Assembly (NCBI GenBank): GCA_002499865.1
Contig: DANL01000033.1
Location: 1-17,912 of the forward strand
Length of the DNA stretch: 17,912 bases
Origin: Euryarchaeota archaeon UBA121
GTDB lineage: Archaea; Thermoplasmatota; Poseidoniia; Poseidoniales; Thalassarchaeaceae
Direction: 5' to 3'
Shown: piece by piece, positions 1 through 7,488 of the stretch
How the letters are laid out: each line of letters begins with the position of its first letter
How positions within the stretch are numbered: the stretch's first letter is position 1
The notes under the pieces: model-generated
Told to the model about the DNA's origin: nothing
The model's database searches: none
What the model saw: only the letters and a program-made list of their open reading frames with translations
Program-made: the position numbers and the translations under genes

Positions 1-632
1 CCGTTCTCCAAGGCCATGTGAATCATCCTGCCAGTTTGCCTGATGGCACCTCCGTACCTCTCCAATATCCATCTCAAATGAGATACTAGATCTTCTTTCT
101 CCACTCTATCTGATACGCCTACCGAGTCTAGCTGCTTATTCATTCTGGAGACGGTTTCTTCCATCTTCGAATCGTCATCGAGGAAGTATGGAATATCGAC
201 GAATCTGATGCCCACTCTCTCGATACGGTCCCTGTAGGCTGGCCCTATCCCCCTTCCTGTTGTGCCCACTACCTTGTCAGCGCTATCGTACATCCTATGG
301 AAAGGGAGTATCACTGACGCCCTCTCGCTGATGAACAGCCTCTCTCCCTCTGGCCTCTCTTTTGTCAGGGCGTACCACCTGTCGAGCTCTTCCTCCAATA
401 CCCAAGGATCGATGACCATCCCATCTCCGAGAATAAGGTTACAGTTGGGAGAGGTAACTCCGGAGGGTATCTGATGAAGCTTTAGCGTCGTATCTCCGAG
501 TACGATTGTGTGGCCAGCATTGTTTCCTCCTTGGAACCTGACGGCCCATGTTGAGTCAGCTGCGAGTTGGTCTATGGCCTTGCCCTTTCCCTCATCCCCC
601 CACTGGGCTCCGAGTACTACGCTGGCAGGCAC
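1..632 (-). CDS. purA: Adenylosuccinate synthetase, N-terminal part (runs off the window)
   Basis: PurA joins IMP and aspartate using GTP, the first committed step from IMP to AMP, in the cytoplasm. Translating the minus strand gives GAQWGDEGKGK near the N-terminus, then RFQGGNNAGHT, and later GTTGRGIGPAYRDR, all hallmarks of the family. With the chosen start, the catalytic Asp and His fall at residues 13 and 41, the same numbers as in the E. coli enzyme. The start is a GTG (630-632) preceded by GGAG about 8 nt upstream; no ATG lies in frame between it and the upstream region examined. Only about 210 of the roughly 430 residues expected are inside the window; the C-terminal half lies before position 1. 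It diverges from rpl40e across 111 bp. Family assignment is secure; the exact start is likely but not proven. Confidence 0.96.
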   Translation of the reverse strand, partial: MPASVVLGAQWGDEGKGKAIDQLAADSTWAVRFQGGNNAGHTIVLGDTTLKLHQIPSGVTSPNCNLILGDGMVIDPWVLEEELDRWYALTKERPEGERLFISERASVILPFHRMYDSADKVVGTTGRGIGPAYRDRIERVGIRFVDIPYFLDDDSKMEETVSRMNKQLDSVGVSDRVEKEDLVSHLRWILERYGGAIRQTGRMIHMALEN

Positions 633-743
633 CGGACGGGCTCCAATGCAGGGGGTGTTTGAATGCTTTGGAAGAGAAAGGGCGATAGAGACACTGAAAA
701 TTGTCACGAAGTGGTTATGTAGGTCTGGTAGGTCGGCGGGTTG
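633..743. promoter_or_regulatory. Divergent intergenic region between purA and rpl40e
   Basis: These 111 bp must contain the promoters of both purA (minus) and rpl40e (plus). The only element I can point to is TTATGT at 715-720, spaced like a TATA box relative to the rpl40e ATG. The purA-proximal part contains a GGAG that can act as its Shine-Dalgarno site. No clear TATA box is visible for purA. Confidence 0.4.
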
Positions 744-902
744 ATGGCACAGAGACACGCGGTAGCAGAAGCACGTCTACTGAAGAAGTGGATATGCATG
801 AAGTGCTCTGCAACTCACAGGGGAGCAAAGGCTCCTCGAGCATGTAGAAAGTGTGGCTACAAGAACTTCAGACAGAAGGCCGCTGAGAGAAGGAAGACTT
901 GA
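744..902 (+). CDS. rpl40e: 50S ribosomal protein eL40 (L40e)
   Basis: A 52-residue, strongly basic protein with a zinc ribbon: Cys18-x2-Cys21 and Cys34-x2-Cys37, the second pair in the context CRKCGYKNFR. This is the standard archaeal form of eL40, a small large-subunit protein that in eukaryotes is fused to ubiquitin; no ubiquitin fusion is present here. The ATG at 744 is the only sensible start. A weak TATA-like TTATGT lies at 715-720, about 27 nt upstream, which would fit a leaderless mRNA; no clear Shine-Dalgarno site is seen. It converges on the UPF0147 gene, with only 3 bp between the two stop codons. Confidence 0.95.
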   Translation: MAQRHAVAEARLLKKWICMKCSATHRGAKAPRACRKCGYKNFRQKAAERRKT

Positions 903-905
903 GTC

Positions 906-1184
906 TCACTTGTTCCTCTTGTGCTCTGCCATTAAAGTCTCTAAGGCAGTCTGAATCTGCAGACAAAGCGGACCGTAATGTATTGGCAGATTTGCATCAT
1001 TGAATATGTCATCGAGCTTTGAAGCTGTCATCCCCAGCCTCACGTCCATATCTTTGCCCTTGTTGAGGAGCCATTGTTCTACTGCCTCCTTGGCAGAGGC
1101 CCTGATATTTCTGGGGACCTGCGTATCGTCTAACTGGCCCAATACTTGGGCTATCTGCTGAATCCTGGTCTCTACGTCTGACAA
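906..1184 (-). CDS. UPF0147 family protein
   Basis: A 92-residue, mostly helical protein of the archaeal UPF0147 family. The diagnostic stretch VPRNIRASAKEAVE (residues about 23-36) is followed by a second helical repeat around LDDIFNDANLPIH. Members are widespread in archaea and have no established function. The start is TTG (1182-1184), preceded by GGTGGT close upstream; the frame is closed by a TAA further upstream with no ATG before this TTG, so the non-ATG start is forced. There are no membrane segments. It sits downstream of the asparaginase gene on the same strand with 53 bp between them and may be co-transcribed. Confidence 0.88.
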   Translation of the reverse strand: MSDVETRIQQIAQVLGQLDDTQVPRNIRASAKEAVEQWLLNKGKDMDVRLGMTASKLDDIFNDANLPIHYGPLCLQIQTALETLMAEHKRNK

Positions 1185-1237
1185 GTTACCACCAGCTCTT
1201 CGAGCAAAGGGCCCTCCTTAAGCGCATCCCCCTAGGG

Positions 1238-2029
1238 TTAGTCCTCAGTCCATGAAGCCCAAGGCATCACAGTATTCGACAAACCGACTCCTGCTCCCTC
1301 TTTGCCCAGTGCTATCAAGCCTACAGAAGCACCGTCTGGTATTAGCTCGTTCAGCCCCCAATGCATCGCATCCATTAGTGAGTCGCATTGTGGAGATTCT
1401 GCCCTACTACTGACTCTGTAGCTCAGAAGGGCCCTGGTAATCTCCTCTCCCTCGCCCGTCGCGGCTACTGATCTGGTTTCGTCGATCCAGAATCCTGATC
1501 CGGGGAGGGGGACATCACCTACTCTTCCGGGTGGCCTGTGACTACAACCGCCCGTGCTGGTCGCACAGGCCATCGCCCCTGATGAGTCTCTGACGATTAC
1601 CCCTACGGTATCTCCGTCTCCCTCAATCGGCTCTCTGCCCTCAACAGGCCTATTGGCATGCCCTCTATTGTCGGCCCATTTTCTTGCCCCTGGGCCAGTG
1701 AGGCCATTGATGGGCTCGTCCAGAAGGTCGGCGGCAACTCGTATCGGATTTGGCGTGTCTGACATCGCTATAACAAAACCTATCCTGCCATCACTGGTCT
1801 GTATAGACGCGTCGAGGAGGACTGAGCCATCATTCCTGAATACCCCGCCCGTTCCAGCGTTGAATGCCGGATCGTCCTCCATAACGACACAGGCTTCGAC
1901 TGCTGCCTCTATTGCGGAAGCCCCTGATAGAAGTAGTTCTGTGGCTACGTCTACTGCCTTCTGTATATTTTCTTGTCTTTCGGGGCCTGGTCCAGCTCCC
2001 CCGTGTGCGATGACTGCCATCTTCCCCAT
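1238..2029 (-). CDS. Isoaspartyl peptidase / L-asparaginase, Ntn-hydrolase type
   Basis: A 263-residue member of the plant-type asparaginase (T2) family. These enzymes self-cleave before a threonine, which then becomes the N-terminal nucleophile; they hydrolyse asparagine and/or isoaspartyl dipeptides, often in protein-damage turnover. The cleavage site is visible as GDGDTVGVIV with Thr141, giving alpha and beta chains of about 140 and 123 residues. Other family features are the N-terminal IAHGGAG, ATSTGG (Thr159), GRVGD (Arg169, Asp172) and ATGEGE (around 190-195). The protein is slightly shorter than usual (about 280-320). ATG at 2027-2029 starts it; an in-frame ATG three codons later is an alternative. 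It follows lonB after 46 bp on the same strand, consistent with a protein quality-control pairing, though that is inference. Which substrate dominates cannot be told from sequence. Confidence 0.92.
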   Translation of the reverse strand: MGKMAVIAHGGAGPGPERQENIQKAVDVATELLLSGASAIEAAVEACVVMEDDPAFNAGTGGVFRNDGSVLLDASIQTSDGRIGFVIAMSDTPNPIRVAADLLDEPINGLTGPGARKWADNRGHANRPVEGREPIEGDGDTVGVIVRDSSGAMACATSTGGCSHRPPGRVGDVPLPGSGFWIDETRSVAATGEGEEITRALLSYRVSSRAESPQCDSLMDAMHWGLNELIPDGASVGLIALGKEGAGVGLSNTVMPWASWTED

Positions 2030-2075
2030 TGTATGCCCCGCATTGCGTGAAGGAGGAGGGACTTAGTTAGAACGG

Positions 2076-4136
2076 TCAGGCAGAGGGTTGCTTGTCATGC
2101 GGGGAGGAGAAGGTATCAATCACGTTCGCGAGCCTTTCCACTAGGCTTACCTTTTCTTCTGCGCCTACCAAAGCATATTGGAGTACTTCGTCCAGAGAGT
2201 CGACTGGCCGTATGGTTACCATTGACTCATACTTCTCATCTATGAGGACGTCCTGAAGATTTGACCGAGGGATGATTATTGTCTCAATACCTGCCTTAGC
2301 GGCGGCTTCAATCTTAGCAGTAACCCCTCCTATAGGTAAAACCTCGCCCCTAACAGAGAGTGAGCCAGTCATAGCTAGATTCTGCTCTATTGGGACTCCC
2401 TCGAATGCGCTAATGATGGCGGTGGCCATTGTTATTGAAGCGCTGTCGCCATCAACGTTGTGAGTACCTGGGAATTGAACATGAAGATCGAAATCCTTGA
2501 TGTCTTTGCCAGTGAGCTTCTTCACCACTGCACTGATGTTAGTTACGCTCTCCTTGGCCAAATCTGAAAGTCCTCCAGTCGCTATTACCTGTCCGGATCT
2601 TCCCTGAGAAGGCGTGACCATGGCCTCGACGGGAAGCACTACTCCTGAGAAGTCCGAAAGGCCACTATCGGCACCCAGTACTGCTAGTCCGTTCACCCTA
2701 CCAACTCTGGTTCCACGGTTTACAAGCATCGCATACTCTGACTGCCTCTCGAGATACCTATCAGCTATTTGCTGTTCGAGTGGTTTAGCTATTGCCCTGG
2801 CTCTAGAAATGTGTTCAGCCCTTACCAGCTCGGCACCTTCCTCGGACGCTAAATCACCAGCGATCCTTACTAATCCGCCAAGCTCCCTTAGCCTCAGTGA
2901 AAGCCTACCCCTTCTACCGCTTCTTCTCTGAGCTTCCTTCAGAATGAGCCCTATCGACTCCCTATTGAAATGAGGTATTGCTCTGCCAGACTCCTTTCCT
3001 TTCTCATTCTTGACCTCTTGAGCGATGAATCTCACTAGCCTTCTCCTATTCCTCTCGGTGTCCCTCATATCTGTATTCACATACACCTCGTAACCATATC
3101 CCCTGATCCTACTCCTGAGGGCCGGATGCATCTGCTGAATGCTATCAAGATTTCCTGCGGCTACAAGAATGAAGTTAGTAGGGACTGGCTCTGACTTGGT
3201 GAGTGCCCCAGAGGACCTCTCAGAGCGACCGCTGATGGATAGTTCTCCTTCTTGCATTGCCACCAGTAGTGCTTGTTGCTCCTCCATCCTGAGCATCCTA
3301 ATCTCATCAATGTAGAGTACTCCCTTGTTTGCCCTGTGGACTGCTCCTGGCTCGACTCTCTCATGGGCAGGGGTGGCTAGGTCAGCACCTGACTGGAATG
3401 GATCGTGTCTGACGTCTCCAAGAAGGGCTCCAGCAAGAGTCCCGGTGGCGTCGATGAAGGGTGGATCGTCATTTCTACCTCTCTTGATGAGGAGTTTTGG
3501 TATGTTAGACTCATCTCCTGCTGTGAGTCTGGTCCTGAGGAAGAAGTATCCAAAAATTAGTAGGAATGCTCCAAAAATTAGTGTCATGATGTCCCCTGTC
3601 TGTAAAACCGCAAGAAGAAGCGCGGCACCGATTACCATTACTACAAACAGGAGGGTCCTGTTAGTCCTCTCCCTCTGAATCCTAATCTGGGCCTTTCTCT
3701 CAGATATGATGGCGGAACCTCTGCCAGCGGGAACTGTACGAACCCTGGGTTCGTTCTCATCTTCTGTATTCCTGTATACCAGAACATCTTCCATACTGTC
3801 CTTGGGGAGAAACTCTGTCATTGACCTGGCTAGCATCGATTTACCAGTACCCGGTTCACCGACCATTATCATGTGCCTTCTTTGCTCGGCGGCCTTTCTT
3901 ACAACTATGGAAGCCGCCTCTTGGCCGATTACTTGATCGACGAGATTTTCTGGGATTGGGACCTCTTCCGTAGAAGACACTTTCAGGTCTAAAACCCACT
4001 CTTCAACAGGAATATCGCATATAGGGTCCTTGTCCTCTCCTACTCCGAATGCAGGGCCTTCTTCCCACGTATCGAGATTATCATTGACATCTGACTCAGC
4101 ATCTGAGCCGGTCTGATCCTCATCTCCCATGGACAT
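2076..4136 (-). CDS. lonB: Archaeal membrane-anchored ATP-dependent Lon protease (LonB)
   Basis: A 686-residue AAA+ protease that unfolds and degrades damaged and regulatory proteins at the inner face of the cell membrane. Order of parts: acidic N-terminus; Walker A GEPGTGKS (93-100); two adjacent membrane helices inserted in the ATPase domain (about 162-181 and 183-200), the hallmark of archaeal LonB; Walker B VLYIDEI (273-279); Arg-rich helical domain; then the serine protease domain with Ser565 in VDGDSAS and Lys608 in GGVTAKIEAA. The Ser-Lys spacing of 43 matches the Lon family dyad. The ATG at 4136 is supported by an excellent GGAGGT at 4144-4149, 7 nt upstream. A perfect palindrome lies 23-40 nt before the start and could be an operator. 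The gene is probably transcribed separately from the surface-protein gene, which ends at a T tract. Confidence 0.97.
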   Translation of the reverse strand: MSMGDEDQTGSDAESDVNDNLDTWEEGPAFGVGEDKDPICDIPVEEWVLDLKVSSTEEVPIPENLVDQVIGQEAASIVVRKAAEQRRHMIMVGEPGTGKSMLARSMTEFLPKDSMEDVLVYRNTEDENEPRVRTVPAGRGSAIISERKAQIRIQRERTNRTLLFVVMVIGAALLLAVLQTGDIMTLIFGAFLLIFGYFFLRTRLTAGDESNIPKLLIKRGRNDDPPFIDATGTLAGALLGDVRHDPFQSGADLATPAHERVEPGAVHRANKGVLYIDEIRMLRMEEQQALLVAMQEGELSISGRSERSSGALTKSEPVPTNFILVAAGNLDSIQQMHPALRSRIRGYGYEVYVNTDMRDTERNRRRLVRFIAQEVKNEKGKESGRAIPHFNRESIGLILKEAQRRSGRRGRLSLRLRELGGLVRIAGDLASEEGAELVRAEHISRARAIAKPLEQQIADRYLERQSEYAMLVNRGTRVGRVNGLAVLGADSGLSDFSGVVLPVEAMVTPSQGRSGQVIATGGLSDLAKESVTNISAVVKKLTGKDIKDFDLHVQFPGTHNVDGDSASITMATAIISAFEGVPIEQNLAMTGSLSVRGEVLPIGGVTAKIEAAAKAGIETIIIPRSNLQDVLIDEKYESMVTIRPVDSLDEVLQYALVGAEEKVSLVERLANVIDTFSSPHDKQPSA

Positions 4137-4143
4137 TCCTCAT

Positions 4144-4149
4144 ACCTCC
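4144..4149 (-). promoter_or_regulatory. Strong Shine-Dalgarno site of lonB
   Basis: Read on the minus strand, GGAGGT stands 7 nt before the lonB ATG. Several other genes here lack any such site, so its strength is notable and fixes the lonB start. It implies a leadered transcript. Confidence 0.8.
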
Positions 4150-4158
4150 CTGACGATA

Positions 4159-4176
4159 GCACCTTCTTGAAGGTGC
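4159..4176. promoter_or_regulatory. Perfect 8-2-8 palindrome upstream of lonB
   Basis: GCACCTTC and GAAGGTGC form a perfect inverted repeat separated by TT. It lies between the termination tract of the surface-protein gene and the lonB Shine-Dalgarno site, centred about 31 nt before the lonB ATG. A dyad of this size in this place could be the binding site of a dimeric regulator, for example a heat- or stress-responsive one, or a short 5'-leader hairpin. It is separated from the T7 tract, which lies upstream of it in the direction of transcription, so it is not the stem of a bacterial-type terminator. Confidence 0.55.
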
Positions 4177-4192
4177 GTTAGTCACGTTGGCG

Positions 4193-4199
4193 AAAAAAA
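4193..4199 (-). terminator. Oligo-T termination tract after the surface-protein gene
   Basis: A run of seven T on the minus strand begins 6 nt after the stop codon of the gene ending at 4205. Archaeal RNA polymerase terminates at U-rich tracts without needing a hairpin, so this is a plausible terminator separating that gene from lonB. Confidence 0.6.
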
Positions 4200-4204
4200 G
4201 AGCG

Positions 4205-7200
4205 TCATCTATCTCTAAAATTGACGCCGCCATAGAATTTTTCCAGATACTCCTCCCCATAGTAATGCCACTGTTCCATGGTCCACCCTGGAGGAAGTCC
4301 CCCCGGAGGTAGAGGAGCGATCATGGGTGGGGGAGGAGGGGGTGACGAGCTCTTGACGGGCATTGGATGAATAGCAGTCGGTGGAGATCTAACGGTTACA
4401 GTTTGGGGTTCCTGATGAAGGATAGAGTTTCCCTTGGGGCCCCTCCTAAAGACAGAGTTGATCCCTATGATTACAGCAACTAGGGAAATCAGAGCCATTA
4501 CGGAAGCTCCCGCGAGGAACATGACGTTAGAAGAACCCTCATCTGCACTGGGCTGGTTCCCGGAAGATTGGCTTTGATCGTCTTCTTGTGGAGATACGGC
4601 ATCGTACTTCATCTGCTCCGGTGTTCTCCTATCGAAGCCGTTTTCGTCGACCCCTTGGACACTCAATGTGAAGTAATCCCCGGTACTGAGGCCACTCCCT
4701 GTGACTGGAAGAATGATGAATGGGCCCAAACTGAATGAGGAGCCAGCACTGTGGCAAATCCCTGTTATCTTGTTGCAAACAGTCCATGTGACTCTGATAT
4801 CACTCAGTTGCTCGTCACCTATGTTTGAAATCACCACAGTAGGAGTAGAACCGATGTCGAATGAGTCTACCTCTACCTCGAAATTTTCTTCCCAATCAAG
4901 TGGTATATCGTCCACGATTGTGTAGGTCAATGAGACAGTAGTGGATGCCCCGTGGCGATCCTCGGCAGTTATTTTTATGCTATCTGAGCCTTCCTCGGGC
5001 CAGTCAGCAGACATAATCCCGGTTATAGGGTCGTAATACACCGCACCCGGATAATAGCTAGTCGCGGTAATCCAAATCTCTTCATCTGGATCATCTATGT
5101 CCGTGATTCTGCTGATTAGGTCTATTTCTGTGGGGACTCCTAGCTTGAGTGTGACATCATCGATACCCGAGGTATCGATAATAGGCGCGTCATTAACGTT
5201 TAGGACGTGGAAAGTTACAGTTGTATCGGAGGACTTGTCGCCATCACTGGCCCTGAGGGAGATCTCAACGAGACCGTTTGAGTCATCATCTAGTGAGTTG
5301 ACATTGATAGTTTGACCGAAAATACTAGCTTCCACCAGATTTTCATTGGATATCGATAATATTTCCACTGTCACCCCTGAAACTGGAACCACTTGGCCGT
5401 TGTTATTGGTGTCGGAGAGATAGTCAGTGAGACCTAGGCTGGCGGACCCGCCTTCATGGAAGGACTGGATTGGTATGGGTGACCACCTTGGCGCACCGTT
5501 CTCCACTACATTGAACATCATCATTCCTGTATTGGCCTCATCTCCATCGTGAACGGTAACTTGTATGCCCTGAGGGATTGGTGAGCCTTGGCTATCGAGC
5601 AATAGATTATCGAATCTTACCTCTATTTCAAGAGAAGAAGGATTCCATGCCAAGAACTCTGGCTCAGAGCTTGAGATTTCTAAATTGAAAAGTGAGGTTT
5701 CGGCATCGGAAACTAGACCGACAACTGATACCATCTCAGTGGTCTGTACCTTAACAGTGGGGACCCCGGCATAAGTCATATCGCTATTACCAAGTACTCT
5801 TGGAAGGGAGTTCTGTAGATAGAAGGCGTTCTCTGAGGTAAGCCAGTCGCTTGTCTGCCCAGAGGAGTCAGTCCACTTGACCCTCAGGTCATAGTGCCCC
5901 AATGTAGCATCCAAGGGAGTGTCGATATCGAAAGAATGCCTAGCATTATCCCCCAAACCAACGATAGCGTGGTTGGTGATCCAATCGTTGCTCCATGTTG
6001 AAGAGGAAGAGGGAGAATACTGCAAGGTAGGTTGCATTGTATTGATATCATCAACTAGATCATTGGAGATTGCTGAGACCTCGAAGCTTATCGCAGAACC
6101 CCTGTCTACTGAAGTTGAGCTACTTGAAGAAGGCTGACTGGCAGTTGGTGGCATGTCATGAAGGGCGGCCGCGTCTGACAAATCATTGGAAGGTGCACGG
6201 TCTCCAGAATTTCCAGAAATCTTCGCTCTGATTGTAGTTGATCCGAGTGCAGTGATATCTATCCCTGAGGTATCCAAGAAAGTATTGTATGCCTGGGAAC
6301 CGCCTACTGAGAAATCGCCAATGTTGAAGGTAGATATCTCAATCTCTGACAGGCCATCCATCCAACTGATTGATAGTTGCCCCCCTCCTTCATACTCCTC
6401 AACTCCGTTGTTGGAAACCCTGCAGGAGATATCTATGACGTCTCCTGTGACAAATCCTAAGTTGCCATTTCTGTTTGAGATTGTTATTTCGTCCACTCCT
6501 ATGTCAACTAGAGGGATCATATCCAAATCTACGGCAGAAAGGAAGTTGTTGTAGCTGGTGTGAGGGCCGTCCATCAAGGCGAAAACAGGCCAGAAATTCT
6601 CGAACTGACTGTATCCTCCACCGGCTCTGACAGCACTTAGTGGAACTTGCCAGGAGCTCTCAACTGGGGTGTTGGGAGTTAATGTGAGTTGTTCGAAACC
6701 ATTGTTGTGACTGGCCAGCATCCATTCTCTAAAACTGTGGTGAGGCTTTACGCCATTATCATATGAGTCTGGACTGACCTTCTCAGTAATCGCGGCATAA
6801 AGGAAAACAGATACTGAACTCAGAGAGCCCGTATACATCGAGTTTACAGTAACCGTAACTTGATCTGAAGACTGGTCGTATTGGGTCTCTAACTGCATGG
6901 CGTAGTTAGATGTGTCAGAATCCATGCAACCGCCGTTTGAATAATCTGAATCATAGTAGTTTGACCCCCCTGCTCCGACTTTGTAACACGTTCCAGTTTG
7001 CTTGTCAGCAAATGAAAATACAGGAATTCCGGAAGCGGCTGCTGAGACGTGACTTCGACGGTTGATTGGGCTATCGTCCGGATAGCCACCAGAGCTGGAC
7101 TGGAAAAACGAAACAAAGGTAAAATCTTCTGGATTGGAAGTTTTGAGATTATCTAGAGAGGGGGATGCGCTACTCATGCAAGGACCACACCAGTGAGCAC

Positions 7201-7384
7201 CCACATATTCTCCGAAAACGGGATGACCCGGGCTTGTTGCAAACATCTTTGCTTCAATCTGCTCTAATTCTTGCCTGTCTTGCGGGACTTCTTCTACAAT
7301 ACAGAAAGATACGAAACAAGACAAAATCATCAAGGAAACTAAAGTCAAAGAAGAAACTAAGGCATAGGGTGTAGTATTCCTCAT
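4205..7384 (-). CDS. Large secreted, membrane-anchored surface protein with N-terminal thioredoxin-like domain
   Basis: A 1059-residue type I membrane protein of unknown function. A signal peptide occupies about residues 1-30 (MRNTT, then a long hydrophobic core). A thioredoxin-like domain follows with WCGPC (Cys66, Cys69) and a cis-Pro-like GIPVFSF (Pro121), suggesting extracytoplasmic disulfide or redox activity. Next come several beta-rich Ig/cadherin-like domains (roughly 290-900), including a VNDAPII motif near 730, with Ser-rich linkers. A transmembrane helix lies at about 954-979, then a Pro-rich cytoplasmic tail (PPPPPP) ending in LPPGWTMEQWHYYG. The frame is open to an ATG at 7417. 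I choose ATG 7384 because a TATA-like element sits about 27 nt before it and because the signal peptide then starts immediately. Neighbour trmI is divergent. The fusion of a CxxC redox domain to a long adhesive stalk is unusual. Confidence 0.85.
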   Translation of the reverse strand: MRNTTPYALVSSLTLVSLMILSCFVSFCIVEEVPQDRQELEQIEAKMFATSPGHPVFGEYVGAHWCGPCMSSASPSLDNLKTSNPEDFTFVSFFQSSSGGYPDDSPINRRSHVSAAASGIPVFSFADKQTGTCYKVGAGGSNYYDSDYSNGGCMDSDTSNYAMQLETQYDQSSDQVTVTVNSMYTGSLSSVSVFLYAAITEKVSPDSYDNGVKPHHSFREWMLASHNNGFEQLTLTPNTPVESSWQVPLSAVRAGGGYSQFENFWPVFALMDGPHTSYNNFLSAVDLDMIPLVDIGVDEITISNRNGNLGFVTGDVIDISCRVSNNGVEEYEGGGQLSISWMDGLSEIEISTFNIGDFSVGGSQAYNTFLDTSGIDITALGSTTIRAKISGNSGDRAPSNDLSDAAALHDMPPTASQPSSSSSTSVDRGSAISFEVSAISNDLVDDINTMQPTLQYSPSSSSTWSNDWITNHAIVGLGDNARHSFDIDTPLDATLGHYDLRVKWTDSSGQTSDWLTSENAFYLQNSLPRVLGNSDMTYAGVPTVKVQTTEMVSVVGLVSDAETSLFNLEISSSEPEFLAWNPSSLEIEVRFDNLLLDSQGSPIPQGIQVTVHDGDEANTGMMMFNVVENGAPRWSPIPIQSFHEGGSASLGLTDYLSDTNNNGQVVPVSGVTVEILSISNENLVEASIFGQTINVNSLDDDSNGLVEISLRASDGDKSSDTTVTFHVLNVNDAPIIDTSGIDDVTLKLGVPTEIDLISRITDIDDPDEEIWITATSYYPGAVYYDPITGIMSADWPEEGSDSIKITAEDRHGASTTVSLTYTIVDDIPLDWEENFEVEVDSFDIGSTPTVVISNIGDEQLSDIRVTWTVCNKITGICHSAGSSFSLGPFIILPVTGSGLSTGDYFTLSVQGVDENGFDRRTPEQMKYDAVSPQEDDQSQSSGNQPSADEGSSNVMFLAGASVMALISLVAVIIGINSVFRRGPKGNSILHQEPQTVTVRSPPTAIHPMPVKSSSPPPPPPMIAPLPPGGLPPGWTMEQWHYYGEEYLEKFYGGVNFRDR

Positions 7385-7408
7385 TGTGTTTAGCGAAGTG
7401 AATTGTGG

Positions 7409-7414
7409 TATAAT
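7409..7414 (-). promoter_or_regulatory. TATA-like promoter element of the thioredoxin-domain surface-protein gene
   Basis: On the minus strand this reads ATTATA, centred about 27 nt upstream of the ATG at 7384. That is the spacing expected for a leaderless archaeal transcript starting at or next to the start codon. It lies inside the reading frame that extends to 7417, which argues against the longer start. Confidence 0.5.
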
Positions 7415-7488
7415 CATGTTCCTTAATGGTGCGTAATACGATTGTCAGCTGTGGTTTACTTGATAGGTTAAGTTGCATTCCGGGACAT

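Noticed and set aside
508..744. Plus-strand frames between 262 and 744
   Set aside because: They lie antisense to purA, whose conserved motifs are unmistakable on the minus strand.
1554..2066. 170-codon plus-strand frame opposite the asparaginase gene
   Set aside because: Shadow of a well-supported conserved gene on the other strand; the protein is Ser/Pro/Ala-rich without recognisable motifs.
4159..4199. Palindrome plus T7 tract as a bacterial rho-independent terminator
   Set aside because: In the direction of transcription (minus) the T tract comes before the palindrome, so the order is wrong; they are listed as separate elements.
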